NCBI GenBank assembly: GCA_934343915.1
Contig: CAKRIL010000018.1
Coordinates: 4,896 to 68,895 of the forward strand
From: an uncultured Lachnospiraceae bacterium
Lineage (GTDB): Bacteria; Bacillota; Clostridia; Lachnospirales; Lachnospiraceae
Length of the DNA: 64,000 bases
Direction of reading: 5' to 3'
Notes under the pieces: generated by a model
What the model was told of the DNA's origin: nothing
What the model saw: only the letters and a program-made list of their open reading frames with translations
The model's database searches: none
In this document: piece by piece, positions 54,028 to 62,192 of the stretch
How the letters are laid out: the number at the start of each line of letters is the position of its first letter
How positions within the stretch are numbered: the stretch's first letter is position 1
Program-made: the position numbers and the translations under genes

Positions 54028-54492
54028 ATGGAAATAGAACGTAAATTTTTAATCGACAAGCTGCCGTCCGGCATTGACTTATCCTCATATAAGTGCCGTC
54101 GCATAGAGCAGGGCTATCTGTGCAGTGAACCCGTCGTCCGCGTCCGCCGTGACAACGACGACTATTACCTCACCTACAAGTCTAAGGGACTTATGGTCCG
54201 CGAGGAATACAATCTTCCCCTCACCGCCGATGCCTACAACACTCTTATTGCGAAAGCCGACGGATATATTATTGCCAAGAATCGCTATGAAATTCCCGAG
54301 AAGGACAATTTAACCATTGAGCTTGATATTTTCGAGGGTGAATTTTCGGGACTTATGCTCGCAGAGGTTGAATTCGACTCCGAACAGGCTGCGCTGTCAT
54401 ACACTCCGCCTGTATGGTTCGGAAGAGATGTCACCAATGAAAAGACATATCACAATTCCAACATGGCTCAGCATGGTTTACAGAAGATGTAA
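54028..54492 (+). CDS. CYTH-domain protein (triphosphate tunnel metalloenzyme family)
   Basis: 154 residues. The opening MEIERKFL carries the ExExK motif that binds triphosphate and metal. Later tunnel residues include VVRVRRDNDDYYLTYK and LTIELDIFEGEFSGLMLAEVEF. Bacterial members hydrolyse inorganic triphosphate or act as nucleotide enzymes. AAGGAG precedes the ATG. Confidence 0.93.
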   Translation: MEIERKFLIDKLPSGIDLSSYKCRRIEQGYLCSEPVVRVRRDNDDYYLTYKSKGLMVREEYNLPLTADAYNTLIAKADGYIIAKNRYEIPEKDNLTIELDIFEGEFSGLMLAEVEFDSEQAALSYTPPVWFGRDVTNEKTYHNSNMAQHGLQKM

Positions 54493-54563
54493 CATAAGCA
54501 ACATTTGTTCACAGAAATTTTATACTTTTTTGACAAATATGTATACACAAATCGAGGTTGATA

Positions 54564-54572
54564 TGTTATAAT
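54564..54572 (+). promoter_or_regulatory. Extended -10 promoter of fucO
   Basis: TGTTATAAT (54564-54572) gives TG-N-TATAAT with no good -35 at normal spacing; a TTGACA lies 31 bp upstream. The predicted leader is about 40 bases. Confidence 0.45.
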
Positions 54573-54620
54573 TGCACTATAAATGAGTTATATATTAACT
54601 TTGAAAGGAGTTTTTTTATA

Positions 54621-55766
54621 ATGGGAAGAATTGTACTCAATGAAACATCTTATCATGGAGCCGGCTGTATAGCCGAGATCGCAACAGAGGTTAAGGGACG
54701 TGCTTTTAAGAAGGCGTTCATCTGCTCAGACCCTGACCTTATCAAGTTCGGTGTTACCGCTAAGGTTACTAAGGTCTTAGATGATGCAGGTCTTGCTTAT
54801 GAGATTTACTCCAACATCAAGCCGAACCCTACTATCGAGAATGTTCAGACAGGTGTTGCCGCATTCAAGGCATCAGGCGCAGATTACATCATTGCTATCG
54901 GCGGTGGTTCATCAATGGATACAGCCAAGGCTATCGGTATCATCATCAAGAACCCTGAGTTCGCAGATGTAAGAAGCCTCGAGGGTGTTGCTCCTACTAA
55001 GAATAAGTGTGTTCCTATCCTCGCAGTTCCTACAACAGCAGGTACTGCTGCCGAGGTTACAATCAACTACGTTATCACAGATGTAGAGAAGAGCCGTAAG
55101 ATGGTATGTGTTGATACACATGACATCCCTGTAGTTGCATTCATCGATCCTGAGATGATGTCAACAATGCCTAAGGGACTTACAGCCGCAACAGGTATGG
55201 ACGCTCTCACACATGCAATCGAGGGTTACACAACCAAGGCTGCATGGGAGATGACAGATATGTTCCATCTCAAGGCTATCGAGCTTATATCCAAGCATCT
55301 TCGTGGTGCCGTTGCCAACACTCCTGAGGGACGTGAGGGAATGGCTCTCGGTCAGTACATAGCAGGTATGGGCTTCTCCAACGTAGGACTTGGTATCGTT
55401 CACTCAATGGCACATCCTCTCGGAGCAGTATATGATACTCCTCATGGTGTAGCCAATGCCATTATCCTTCCAACCGTTATGGAGTACAACGCAGAAGCAA
55501 CCGGCGACAAGTATAAGTACATCGCTAAGGCAATGGGCGTTGAAGGCACAGAGAACATGACAGTTGAGGAATATCGTAAGGCTGCAATCGACGCTGTTAA
55601 GCAGCTTTCACATGATGTTGGTATTCCTGCCGACCTCAAGGATATTGTTAAGAGAGAGGATATTCCTTTCCTTGCACAGTCAGCTTATGATGACGCATGC
55701 CGTCCTGGCAACCCAAGAGATACCAGCGTTGAAGATATCACTAAGCTTTATGAGTCACTTATCTAA
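54621..55766 (+). CDS. fucO: Iron-dependent alcohol dehydrogenase, lactaldehyde reductase type
   Basis: 381 residues from the ATG at 54621 (AAAGGAG upstream). Very close in pattern to FucO, which reduces lactaldehyde to 1,2-propanediol during fucose or rhamnose fermentation: ILNET-type start (RIVLNETSYHGAG), GGGSSMDTAKAIGI for NAD(H), TTAGTAAEVTINYVIT, and metal ligands D194, H198, H261, H275. No fucose or rhamnose genes are adjacent, so it may be a general aldehyde reductase. It stands alone between its own promoter and a strong terminator. Confidence 0.93.
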   Translation: MGRIVLNETSYHGAGCIAEIATEVKGRAFKKAFICSDPDLIKFGVTAKVTKVLDDAGLAYEIYSNIKPNPTIENVQTGVAAFKASGADYIIAIGGGSSMDTAKAIGIIIKNPEFADVRSLEGVAPTKNKCVPILAVPTTAGTAAEVTINYVITDVEKSRKMVCVDTHDIPVVAFIDPEMMSTMPKGLTAATGMDALTHAIEGYTTKAAWEMTDMFHLKAIELISKHLRGAVANTPEGREGMALGQYIAGMGFSNVGLGIVHSMAHPLGAVYDTPHGVANAIILPTVMEYNAEATGDKYKYIAKAMGVEGTENMTVEEYRKAAIDAVKQLSHDVGIPADLKDIVKREDIPFLAQSAYDDACRPGNPRDTSVEDITKLYESLI

Positions 55767-55804
55767 GCCAAGCTACCGGCCTCTTTTATAAAAATGTTAT
55801 TTGC

Positions 55805-55840
55805 AAAAAGGACATATGTCATAGTGCATATGTCCTTTTT
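55805..55840. terminator. Bidirectional terminator between fucO and the convergent small gene
   Basis: AAAAAGGACATATG (55805-55818) pairs perfectly with CATATGTCCTTTTT (55827-55840), a 14-bp stem with T-runs on both strands. Confidence 0.9.
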
Positions 55841-55851
55841 GTATTCATGGT

Positions 55852-56079
55852 CTATATTCTGTTCCTGCGCTTGTCAGCCGTGCGCTTATTAAGTCGTTTT
55901 CTTTTTTGTTCATACCTCTGCTTATTGAGCTTATCCTTACGCTTCGCTTCCCTCTGCATATTCTTCCTGGTAAGCTTGATATATTCCCCCACCGTCGAAT
56001 GAAGTACAAGGAACACATATACTGCCACCGTTCCCGTCTGAATAAGCCGTATCGTCTTTTCTCTCTTATCTGCGTTCAT
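55852..56079 (-). CDS. Small basic single-pass membrane protein
   Basis: 75 residues from the ATG at 56079, chosen for the GGAGGTGG seven bases upstream. One membrane helix (~14-32: GTVAVYVFLVLHSTVGEYI) is followed by a strongly basic tail, 43 residues of mostly Lys and Arg with Asn/Gln (NKQRYEQKRKRLNKRTADK). The tail should lie in the cytoplasm and could bind nucleic acid or acidic lipid. No family recognised. It is the last gene of a minus-strand row, 41 bp after the TtcA-like gene. Confidence 0.6.
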   Translation of the reverse strand: MNADKREKTIRLIQTGTVAVYVFLVLHSTVGEYIKLTRKNMQREAKRKDKLNKQRYEQKRKRLNKRTADKRRNRI

Positions 56080-56120
56080 ATGCACCACCTCCAAGTGATA
56101 TCGAAAACTCTTTTTCACGC

Positions 56121-56969
56121 CTATGAATAATAGTCATCCAAAAATGTCTTTTTCTCTCCGTCCTTTTGGTAGCCTATTACTTTTCTTAGGTTGATATTCT
56201 CCACACTTCCGAAGATATTGCTCTCAACAAGAGGATTCGTCTTCTTAATCTCCGCTATCAGATTCTTAATCTCCGCCCTCTTTGTAGAGAACGCCTTGTT
56301 GTCAAGATTCTGTGTCGCACCGCACGCACACCTTAAGAATTCAAGTCCGTTATAATGTGCCCATGCAATCACATCCTGCTCTCTCACAAGATACAGCGGA
56401 CGTATAAGCTCCATTCCCTCAACATTGTCGCTCACAAGCTTCGGCATCATGGTCTGAACCTGCGCTCCATAGAGCATACTCATAAGAATGGTCTCTATGA
56501 CATCATCATAATGGTGTCCCAGTGCAATCTTATTGCAGCCCAGCTCCTTTGCGCGCCTGTACAGATATCCTCTTCTCATTCTTGCGCATATAAAGCAGGG
56601 CGATGTCTCGGTATCATCCACAGCCTCGAACACGTTCGTGGAAAAAATATCAAGCGGAATATCAAGTATTCGTGCGTTGTCCTCAACTCTCTTTCTGTTC
56701 GCCCCGCTGTATCCCGGGTCCATCAACAAGAACCTGACCTCAAATTTTTTCACGCCGTACCCTGAATATATCTGCATAAGCTTTGCAAGCAGCGCCGAAT
56801 CCTTACCGCCAGACACACATACCGCTATTTTGTCTCCGTCGCTTATGAGCTCATACCTCTCAACTGCCTTAACAAAGCGTCCCCATATATCCTTTCTGTA
56901 TGTCTTTACTATGCTTCTCTCAATTTCCTGTACTCTGTTCAGTTCCCTTTTTTTACTGCAATATTCCAC
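56121..56969 (-). CDS. ttcA: TtcA-like tRNA 2-thiolation ATPase
   Basis: 282 residues from a GTG at 56969, inside the end of the serine hydrolase gene. The PP-loop SGGKDSALLAKLM activates tRNA with ATP. CFICARMRRGYLYRRAKELG and IALGHHYDDVIETILMSMLYGAQ fit the TtcA group that inserts sulfur at cytidine 32 with an iron-sulfur cluster; cysteines in CFIC and LRCACG could hold it. A TilS/CtaB-type role is less likely since TilS C-terminal domains are missing. Confidence 0.85.
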   Translation of the reverse strand: MEYCSKKRELNRVQEIERSIVKTYRKDIWGRFVKAVERYELISDGDKIAVCVSGGKDSALLAKLMQIYSGYGVKKFEVRFLLMDPGYSGANRKRVEDNARILDIPLDIFSTNVFEAVDDTETSPCFICARMRRGYLYRRAKELGCNKIALGHHYDDVIETILMSMLYGAQVQTMMPKLVSDNVEGMELIRPLYLVREQDVIAWAHYNGLEFLRCACGATQNLDNKAFSTKRAEIKNLIAEIKKTNPLVESNIFGSVENINLRKVIGYQKDGEKKTFLDDYYS

Positions 56970-58386
56970 TTGTATATAAATTGAACTCCTTATAGTATGA
57001 TTCTTCTATCTTCTTTAATATTATACCCACATGGCCATCATTGAACGAGAAGCTTAAGAATACCTTGCCGACATACTCATCAATAATCTGTGCATATATC
57101 AGGAATGTATTCTCATTTTTCCACGCTCCGCTTACAAGCGCCATATGTTCATAATGCGGGAATATGGTCTCCTTGTTGCTTCCTATGCCAAAATGCAGAG
57201 TATGCTTACCTGTTCCGTTCTCATATTCAAGCGTTCCTTCTGTCTCCCGGAGGTTAATCCTGAAGCTTTTAAAACCCTGCTCATTCTCATCTGCAATAAT
57301 AAGTCTGCCGTTGATTTCACTCTCAAGTGCAGTCTGTCTTTCTCCATGCAGACATATCTGCGGAATCTCATCAACCGTCCTGATTGCCATGTAGCCGGAA
57401 GCTCCGTGGTCATCCTTAAGAATTATATCCCACAGCGCATCATAGAGAAGCTGTACGCCGCCCTGTCTTCCCTGCGTGTCGGCAGTTGTCACAACCACCA
57501 TATTCCTGTCCGGAAGACATATTCCGAGCTGTCCGCCCATTCCATAGCACGCATATCCGTTGTGTGTCGTCCTCCAGAACTGATAGCCGTAGCCCTGCAT
57601 CTCCTCGAAGGTTCCGCCCGTCGCATAGTTGTCCGACCATTTCTTAAGCGCTTCCTCAATATATTTTTCAGGAAGATATCTTCTGCCGTTATATGTGCCG
57701 CCGTTCATCACAAGGTACATAACCTTCATAATGTCCATCGGTGCCGCCATTAATCCCGAGCCGCCCATCGACACACCCATAGGGTCTTTAAGGCAGTATG
57801 CATCCTCAGAAAAGCCTATATCGTCAAGGAACTTTTCTCTTAGATACCCTAACAGCTCCCTTCCCGAAAGCTTCTCAACCAGTGCAACCAGCACATGCGT
57901 GGATGACGTATCATAGGCAAAAAATGTTCCCGGATAATGCGTCGGTTCCGTATTAAAGAATGACCCCACCCAGTCGGTACAGCCCTCAAGCTTATAGGTC
58001 GTCTTATTGTGTGCCGTCCTCATGGTCAGCATATTGCGTATCGTGATTGCCTGTATGTATGGATGCACCTTCTGCGGAAGCTTCTCAGGAAAATAATCAA
58101 TAATATGATCATCAAGGCTTAATCTGCCTTCATCCGCAAGCAGACCTATGGCAAGTGACACCATGCTCTTAGTCACGGAGAACATTCTGTGAAGCGTCTT
58201 GGAATCATAGGGCTTCTGATATGCCTCGCAGATGAGGCAGCCATCCTTGACAATCAACAGACTGTGAAGAGGAATTCCCCTTCCCGTAACTGCCTCTATA
58301 TATTCCGATATTCGTCTGCTCGAAATTCCCACATTCTCGGGCAGGGCTTTTCTAAATTCTATTCCACTCAAATCCGATTCCTCCAC
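56953..58386 (-). CDS. Serine hydrolase of the beta-lactamase/esterase family
   Basis: 477 residues. The catalytic SxxK is S70-V-T-K73 in RMFSVTKSMVSLAIGLLADEG; a tyrosine at Y158 (FAYDTSSTHV) is the likely second motif, and CYGMGGQLGICLPDR the third. No signal peptide is visible, so it may act in the cytoplasm. Residues ~350-475 form an extra beta-rich domain. It is near an SGNH esterase gene, so ester cleavage of a glycan or lipid is possible. Substrate unknown. Confidence 0.88.
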   Translation of the reverse strand: MEESDLSGIEFRKALPENVGISSRRISEYIEAVTGRGIPLHSLLIVKDGCLICEAYQKPYDSKTLHRMFSVTKSMVSLAIGLLADEGRLSLDDHIIDYFPEKLPQKVHPYIQAITIRNMLTMRTAHNKTTYKLEGCTDWVGSFFNTEPTHYPGTFFAYDTSSTHVLVALVEKLSGRELLGYLREKFLDDIGFSEDAYCLKDPMGVSMGGSGLMAAPMDIMKVMYLVMNGGTYNGRRYLPEKYIEEALKKWSDNYATGGTFEEMQGYGYQFWRTTHNGYACYGMGGQLGICLPDRNMVVVTTADTQGRQGGVQLLYDALWDIILKDDHGASGYMAIRTVDEIPQICLHGERQTALESEINGRLIIADENEQGFKSFRINLRETEGTLEYENGTGKHTLHFGIGSNKETIFPHYEHMALVSGAWKNENTFLIYAQIIDEYVGKVFLSFSFNDGHVGIILKKIEESYYKEFNLYTSGILQ

Positions 58387-58398
58387 TATATAACAATT

Positions 58399-59742
58399 CT
58401 AATTGCGGTATTGCGCAATCGCATTCTTCACACCGTCAAGATATCCGAGTGCTTCAAGCTTCTCATACAGAATGATTCCCATGGCACGATAACCGTTCTC
58501 ATTCAAATGTATATTATCCGACATCAGATATGACATTACAAGTCCGTCCTCTATATTGAACCAGTCATTCTCAGTGCGATCTATTCCCAAGAGCTCAGGA
58601 GCTCTGTTGATAAGCTCAATTCTCATATCAACAAAGTGTTCCCCGAAGTACTCCGACATTTTCTTGGACAGTTCACCTCTCGTCGTGTTATTACCCGTCG
58701 TAAGTCCTACTATTATATATCTTGTGAGACCTCGGGCATCTATTATGCGCTGATACTGTGATATCAAATCCTCCGGTGAATTATAATGTCCGTTCTCGCC
58801 CATGAAAATTATGTTGACATATCCGTCATACATCTCCGTACTCGCCGGATACACGGGTGTAGGGCCATCCACGACAATCTCCTCGCCCGGTTCAAGCCTT
58901 GTAAAATTGCATACCCCGACCTGCGTGTACGTCCATGTAAGAATTCCCTTGACCCCTGCAATAGTCACCGGATTAAGTCCCAAATCACCGTTCGATGTAA
59001 GATTGGTATACATTCCATCATGCAATACGATATTTACCTGTGTCGAATAACATTCCGCCGGAATCACAAAACCGCTGGCATATATCGGCCACGCTCCTGC
59101 CCTTGCCATGATGGTATAAGTTGTCTCAACACATATACCGTTATTAACAACCGGTATGCCGTCTATAAGTCTCTCATCGAGAAGTCTCTTGATTGTGGCA
59201 GGATAGCTCTCTCCATTCCCGCCATAGCCGGCAGTGAGTGAATCTCCCCAGCATACGATTCCCGGAAGCTCCCTCTGCACTGCCTGTCTTAACAGTGCTT
59301 CCTTCTCCTCTGCCGTAACAGCAGGGACCGCAGTAGTCGTCTCCTCGACAGGTACCTCCTCTGTAGTTGTCTCCTCAGTACTTGTCACTTCCTCGGTGCT
59401 TGCCGCTTTCTCAGAATCTGCTGCTTCTTCCATACTTGTTGTTTCCTCTGTACTTGTTATTTCTTCCGTACTTGTTATTTCTTCTGTGCTTGTTATTTCT
59501 TCCGTACTTGTTATTTCTTCTGTACTCGTTACCTCTTCCGTACTTGTTATTTCTTCTGTGCTTGTTACTTCTTCCGTGCCTGTTATTTCTTCAATGCTTG
59601 TTGTCTCATCGGTTGTCAGCTCCGTAATCTCCTGCGTCGATGTCCCAACCGTGCCCGATACATCCTCCCTCTTACTGCATGCAGTGAACAGCAGTGTACA
59701 TATCCCCCCCATTACAAGTAATCCTCTTGATAGCTGCTTCAT
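58399..59742 (-). CDS. SGNH/GDSL-type esterase lipoprotein with Thr/Glu repeat stalk
   Basis: 447 residues. A lipoprotein signal ends in LLFTAC with C22 lipidated. Residues ~48-127 are tandem copies of STEE(I/V)T units, a hydrophilic acidic stalk. The catalytic domain (~155-447) has block I GIVCWGDSLTAGYGGNG with nucleophile S168 and block V DNIHLNENGYRAMG with the Asp-His pair. It should sit outside the membrane and remove acetyl or other acyl groups from glycans or lipids. It begins 33 bp after the thrH stop. Confidence 0.9.
   Translation of the reverse strand: MKQLSRGLLVMGGICTLLFTACSKREDVSGTVGTSTQEITELTTDETTSIEEITGTEEVTSTEEITSTEEVTSTEEITSTEEITSTEEITSTEEITSTEETTSMEEAADSEKAASTEEVTSTEETTTEEVPVEETTTAVPAVTAEEKEALLRQAVQRELPGIVCWGDSLTAGYGGNGESYPATIKRLLDERLIDGIPVVNNGICVETTYTIMARAGAWPIYASGFVIPAECYSTQVNIVLHDGMYTNLTSNGDLGLNPVTIAGVKGILTWTYTQVGVCNFTRLEPGEEIVVDGPTPVYPASTEMYDGYVNIIFMGENGHYNSPEDLISQYQRIIDARGLTRYIIVGLTTGNNTTRGELSKKMSEYFGEHFVDMRIELINRAPELLGIDRTENDWFNIEDGLVMSYLMSDNIHLNENGYRAMGIILYEKLEALGYLDGVKNAIAQYRN
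59428..59601 (-). repeat. 18-bp tandem coding repeats in the SGNH lipoprotein stalk
   Basis: About nine near-identical 18-bp units (minus strand, one copy reads ACGGAAGAAATAACAAGT), each coding six residues of the STEEIT type, with degenerate flanking copies out to about 59362. Unit count is expected to vary by slippage without shifting the reading frame. Confidence 0.8.
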
Positions 59743-59775
59743 TCCGTATATGCCCTTCCCAAGTCAAAGTGTTAT

Positions 59776-60378
59776 CTAATTAAGTGTCCTTTTAATCGCT
59801 GCCATAAGCTCTTCATAGGTCTCATATGCAGGAATATCCGGATTATCGGCTATAATCTTATCGGTGCTCTTAAAAAGGAAGCCCGCCTTACCTGCCTTAA
59901 TCATTCCAAGGTCGTTATAGCTGTCGCCGCTGGCAATCGTGTCAAAGCCTATTGACTGAAGTGCTCTCACGGTAGTGAGCTTAGACTGTTCACATCTCAT
60001 CGTAAAGCCCGTAATCTCTCCGTTCTCAGCCACTTCAAGTGTATTACAGAATATGGTCGGCCAGCCAAGCTTCTTCATAAGCGGCGTTGCAAACTGCGAA
60101 AATGTATCTGATATTATAACAACCTGTGTGATTGAGCGAAGCTCATCAAGGAACTCCTTAGCTCCCGGAAGAGGGTCAATCTTGGCAATAGTTTCCTGAA
60201 TCTGCTTAAGTCCAAGACCATGCTCCTTAAGCACACCAATGCGCCACCTCATGAGCTTGTCATAATCAGGCTCATCCCTTGTCGTCTTTTTGAGCTCCGG
60301 AATACCGCTCTCCTGTGCAAATGCAATCCAAATCTCAGGTACAAGTACTCCTTCCAAATCCAAACATACAATATCCAT
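59776..60378 (-). CDS. thrH: HAD-family phosphoserine phosphatase/phosphoserine:homoserine phosphotransferase
   Basis: 200 residues. The HAD motif I is D7-x-E9 in CLDLEGVLVPEIW, the exact ThrH form. Motif II is in VVIISDTFSQF, the lysine in CEQSKLTTVRAL, and the acidic motif in ASGDSYNDLGM. ThrH removes phosphate from phosphoserine and can pass it to homoserine. It lies 89 bp downstream of glpK. Confidence 0.93.
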   Translation of the reverse strand: MDIVCLDLEGVLVPEIWIAFAQESGIPELKKTTRDEPDYDKLMRWRIGVLKEHGLGLKQIQETIAKIDPLPGAKEFLDELRSITQVVIISDTFSQFATPLMKKLGWPTIFCNTLEVAENGEITGFTMRCEQSKLTTVRALQSIGFDTIASGDSYNDLGMIKAGKAGFLFKSTDKIIADNPDIPAYETYEELMAAIKRTLN

Positions 60379-60467
60379 AGCTGCCTCCCATATAAAATTA
60401 CGTTATTAAAATATTTTATCATATATCAAGCTATTTCTCAATAATGTACGCCATCATTACAATATAT

Positions 60468-61958
60468 TTATTCCTGCCACATAAGCGCACATTTTACCGC
60501 CTTGTCCCATCCGGCAAGTTTCTTCTGCCGTACCGCAGCACTCATCTTCGGCACAAATCGTCTGGACAGCCGCCAGTTGTTCTTAATCTCCTCCTTGCTC
60601 TCCCAATATCCGGTTGCAAGCCCCGCAAGATACGCCGCGCCAAGAGCAGTTGTCTCTATGCATTCAGGTCTTAACACATCCCCGTCGAGTATATCCGACT
60701 GGAACTGCATGAGAAAGTTATTGGCGCTTGCTCCGCCGTCAACCCTCAGGCTCTCTATCGCTATTCCGGTATCCTGCTCCATCGCCTTTAGCACGCTGTT
60801 GGTCTGATATGCCAGTGATTCAAGCGTGGCACGCACGAAATGCTCTCTGCTGCAGCCTCTTGTTATGCCGACAACCATTCCACGGCAGTACTGATTCCAG
60901 TATGGTGCTCCAAGCCCCGTAAAAGCAGGGACAACATACACTCCGTTGCTGTCCTCGACCATATCGGCATACTCCTCAGACTGTGCCGAATTATCTATCA
61001 TGTGCATTTCATCTCTCAGCCACTGTATCGCTGCACCTGCTACGAACACACTTCCCTCGAGAGCATATCTGAGCTCATCTCCTTCATCAGCAGCAATCGT
61101 GGTTATAAGTCCGTTCTCCGACTCGAATGCACGCTTTCCCGTATTCATAAGGAGAAAGCAGCCTGTCCCGTATGTATTCTTAACCTCTCCTTCACTAAAG
61201 CAGCACTGCCCGAACAGAGCCGCCTGTTGGTCTCCTGCTGCCCCCGCAAGCTTTATCTCTCCTCCAAGAAGCCCCTCGTCCGATGTTCCGTACACACAGC
61301 TTGACGGTCTTACATCCGCAAGCATGGTCCTCGGAATATTAAAGAGCTTCAGCAGCTCCTCATCCCAGCACTTCTCATGGATATTAAAAAGCATGGTTCT
61401 TGATGCATTGGTATAGTCTGTAACGAATATCTTCCCTTTGGACAGCTTCCATATAAGCCATGTATCCACCGTGCCGAACAAAAGCTCTCCGTTCTCAGCT
61501 CTTTTTCTCGCACCGTCAACATTGTCAAGTATCCACTCTATCTTGGTCGCACTGAAGTACGCATCCGGCACAAGTCCCGTCCGGCTCTTAATCATTTTCT
61601 CATATCCCTGCGCCTTAAGCTCCTCTATTCTGTCCGCCGTTCTGTGGCACTGCCAGCATATCGCATTGTACACGGGAATACCTGTCGCCTTGTCCCACAC
61701 AATCGTTGTCTCTCTCTGATTCGTTATTCCTATCGCCTCAATATCCGCAGCATCCGCCCCAACCTTCGCCATAGCCTCTGCTGCCACACCAAGCTGTGAT
61801 GACCATATCTCCATCGCATCATGTTCAACCCAGCCCGCCTTGGGATATATCTGATTGAACTCCTTCTGAGCCATGCTAACCATGTTTCCTCTCCTGTCAA
61901 AGATAATACATCTTGAACTTGTCGTCCCCTGGTCAAGTGCCATAACATATTTTTTCAT
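60468..61958 (-). CDS. glpK: Glycerol kinase
   Basis: 496 residues, full length FGGY kinase. ALDQGTTSSRCIIFDRRG holds the phosphate loop; WVEHDAMEIW and CYTN-type residues DYTNASRTMLFNIH bind glycerol; GAAGDQQAALFGQCCF and RVDGGASANNFLMQFQSDIL complete the ATP site. It makes glycerol-3-phosphate. A conserved HPr-phosphorylated histidine, found in many Firmicutes enzymes, is not obvious in SREHFVRA (the phrase keeps a histidine, but I could not confirm the position). No glpF is adjacent. Confidence 0.97.
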   Translation of the reverse strand: MKKYVMALDQGTTSSRCIIFDRRGNMVSMAQKEFNQIYPKAGWVEHDAMEIWSSQLGVAAEAMAKVGADAADIEAIGITNQRETTIVWDKATGIPVYNAICWQCHRTADRIEELKAQGYEKMIKSRTGLVPDAYFSATKIEWILDNVDGARKRAENGELLFGTVDTWLIWKLSKGKIFVTDYTNASRTMLFNIHEKCWDEELLKLFNIPRTMLADVRPSSCVYGTSDEGLLGGEIKLAGAAGDQQAALFGQCCFSEGEVKNTYGTGCFLLMNTGKRAFESENGLITTIAADEGDELRYALEGSVFVAGAAIQWLRDEMHMIDNSAQSEEYADMVEDSNGVYVVPAFTGLGAPYWNQYCRGMVVGITRGCSREHFVRATLESLAYQTNSVLKAMEQDTGIAIESLRVDGGASANNFLMQFQSDILDGDVLRPECIETTALGAAYLAGLATGYWESKEEIKNNWRLSRRFVPKMSAAVRQKKLAGWDKAVKCALMWQE

Positions 61959-62192
61959 CCGAATATCCTCACTCCGTTCTAAAGTCAGCCGCCATTTTGT
62001 CGATATATCTTAAGTATAATATATTTTTTACTTAAAATATTTAACAGCCGCTTATATATTTAACCTATAAAAATAATTTTATATATTTTTGTGCTTTAGT
62101 CAAACAAAATATATTGTACAAAAAAGAATTTTTGTGTATAATCAAACAAGTTAAGTAAACAATGCTAATACATTGGCAATGGGGACCTTATT
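61959..62192. promoter_or_regulatory. Divergent region between glpK and the GGDEF gene
   Basis: Very AT-rich, no gene. TTAAGTA and TACTTAA near 62010-62034 form an inverted pair that may be an operator for glpK. The plus-strand promoter is TTGTAC (62114-62119), 17 bp, TATAAT (62137-62142), about 50 bp before the GGDEF start. Confidence 0.55.

Noticed and set aside
59362..59607. CRISPR-like repeat array
   Set aside because: Units are contiguous 18-mers in frame in a coding sequence, with no spacers.
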